Below, one piece after another: positions 63,676-64,000 of a stretch of 64,000 nucleotides of DNA. The position numbers and the translations under genes were made by a program. The notes under the pieces were generated by a model that had not been told where the DNA came from, did not search any database, and saw nothing but the letters and a program-made list of their open reading frames with translations. The DNA is taken from NCBI GenBank assembly GCA_016178705.1, contig JACOST010000006.1, positions 1 through 64,000 on the forward strand, given 5' to 3'. Origin of the DNA: Deltaproteobacteria bacterium (GTDB taxonomy: Bacteria > Desulfobacterota > Binatia > HRBIN30 > JACQVA1). Each line of letters opens with the position of its first letter. Positions within the stretch are counted from its first letter, which is position 1.

Positions 63676-64000
63676 TTACCGCTCGATGCGCTCGACGTAG
63701 ATGTACTGAATCCTGCCGCTGTCGCTGACGAAGGCGCTGAGGGCGAGGCTGAAGACGCTCAGCAGCAACGCACCGAACACGGCCGACCAGAAGCCGTGGA
63801 CCTCGAACCCCTTGACGACCTCGGAAGTCAACCACAGCATGAAGCCGTTGATCACGAAGGTGAACAGCCCGAGCGTCAGCAAGTTGATCGGCAATGTAAA
63901 GATCAGGACCAGCGGGCGCAGAAAGGCGTTGAAGATGCCGAGGACGACGGCGGCGACGAACACCGCCCCCATGCGGTGAAACTGGATGCCGCTGACGACC
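63676..64000 (-). CDS. Phage_holin_4-type membrane protein (5' end outside window)
   Basis: The frame is open to the window edge (VSGIQFHRMGAVFVAAVVLG), so the start lies beyond 64000. Three hydrophobic helices follow: VFVAAVVLGIFNAFLRPLVL, LLTLGLFTFVINGFMLWL and FWSAVFGALLLSVFSLALS. The pattern NAFLRPLVLIFTLPINLLTL matches the four-TM phage-holin family PF04020 (mycobacterial-type), common as a housekeeping membrane protein. Confidence 0.85.
   Translation of the reverse strand, partial: VVSGIQFHRMGAVFVAAVVLGIFNAFLRPLVLIFTLPINLLTLGLFTFVINGFMLWLTSEVVKGFEVHGFWSAVFGALLLSVFSLALSAFVSDSGRIQYIYVERIER

Overview
The window is high-GC DNA (roughly 60-65% by eye) that is densely coding on both strands. 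Several traits suggest an uncultured soil or groundwater bacterium near the old Deltaproteobacteria, possibly Binatota/Desulfobacterota_B. They are secreted proteins with long Thr-Pro linkers and dockerin-like EF-hands, a two-haem DUF1111 oxidoreductase, a UGA-containing ArsC-like selenoprotein, paired Hsp70/DUF2760 genes and many classes of short palindromic repeats. The assignment is inferred from gene content, not from a marker gene.

Layout. 1-6.4 kb: end of a surface adhesin, a two-haem oxidoreductase with a HEAT protein, a stand-alone NFACT-R domain and a small Zn-ribbon protein. 6.7-19.5 kb: one tightly coupled operon for acyl-chain synthesis (enoyl reductase, KAS III-like, FabA, FabG, FabZ, FabF, ACP, PlsC-type acyltransferase, phosphopantetheinyl transferase), ending in a single-chain acetyl-CoA carboxylase of eukaryotic domain order (1870 aa) and a DUF421 membrane protein. 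19.7-21.8 kb: a Thr-Pro-rich secreted protein. 21.9-24.8 kb: an accessory segment with an attC-like site, a P-loop GTPase, a DnaJ-type zinc-repeat protein and a decayed integron-type integrase end. 24.8-31.5 kb: lrp-gltB-gltD. 31.7-37.8 kb: DUF2760, two Hsp70 homologues and a beta-carbonic anhydrase. 37.9-41.0 kb: hicB pseudogene, DUF4386-like, SGNH hydrolase, LysE-type exporter, MTAN-type nucleosidase. 41.1-44.4 kb: a second integron-like array on the minus strand (four or five attC-like sites, DUF6883/DUF4926 pair, NucS-like nuclease, Cys-rich secreted protein, unknown gene) headed by another integrase relic. 44.5-50.6 kb: imuA-imuB-dnaE2 mutasome operon riddled with in-frame palindromic repeats; dnaE2 also carries a complete nested four-helix-bundle gene. 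50.9-57.2 kb: metalloprotease, SnoaL-like, CheY-like, PriA, peptide deformylase, selenoprotein. 57.3-64 kb: restriction-modification pair, AbrB antitoxin with a truncated PIN toxin, PyrD, flavoprotein, LeuD, a terminated RNA whose 5' part is antisense to the 16S rRNA 3' end, and a partial holin-like membrane gene.

How it works together. The 6.7-19 kb operon looks self-contained for acyl-chain synthesis: it makes its own malonyl-CoA, carrier, carrier-activating enzyme, the whole elongation cycle and an acyl acceptor enzyme. Only a malonyl-CoA:ACP transacylase is missing. The most unusual signals are this operon, the palindromes and nested IVS-like gene in the mutasome operon, the two decayed integron loci, the selenoprotein that needs UGA recoding, and the 16S-antisense RNA near the right end.
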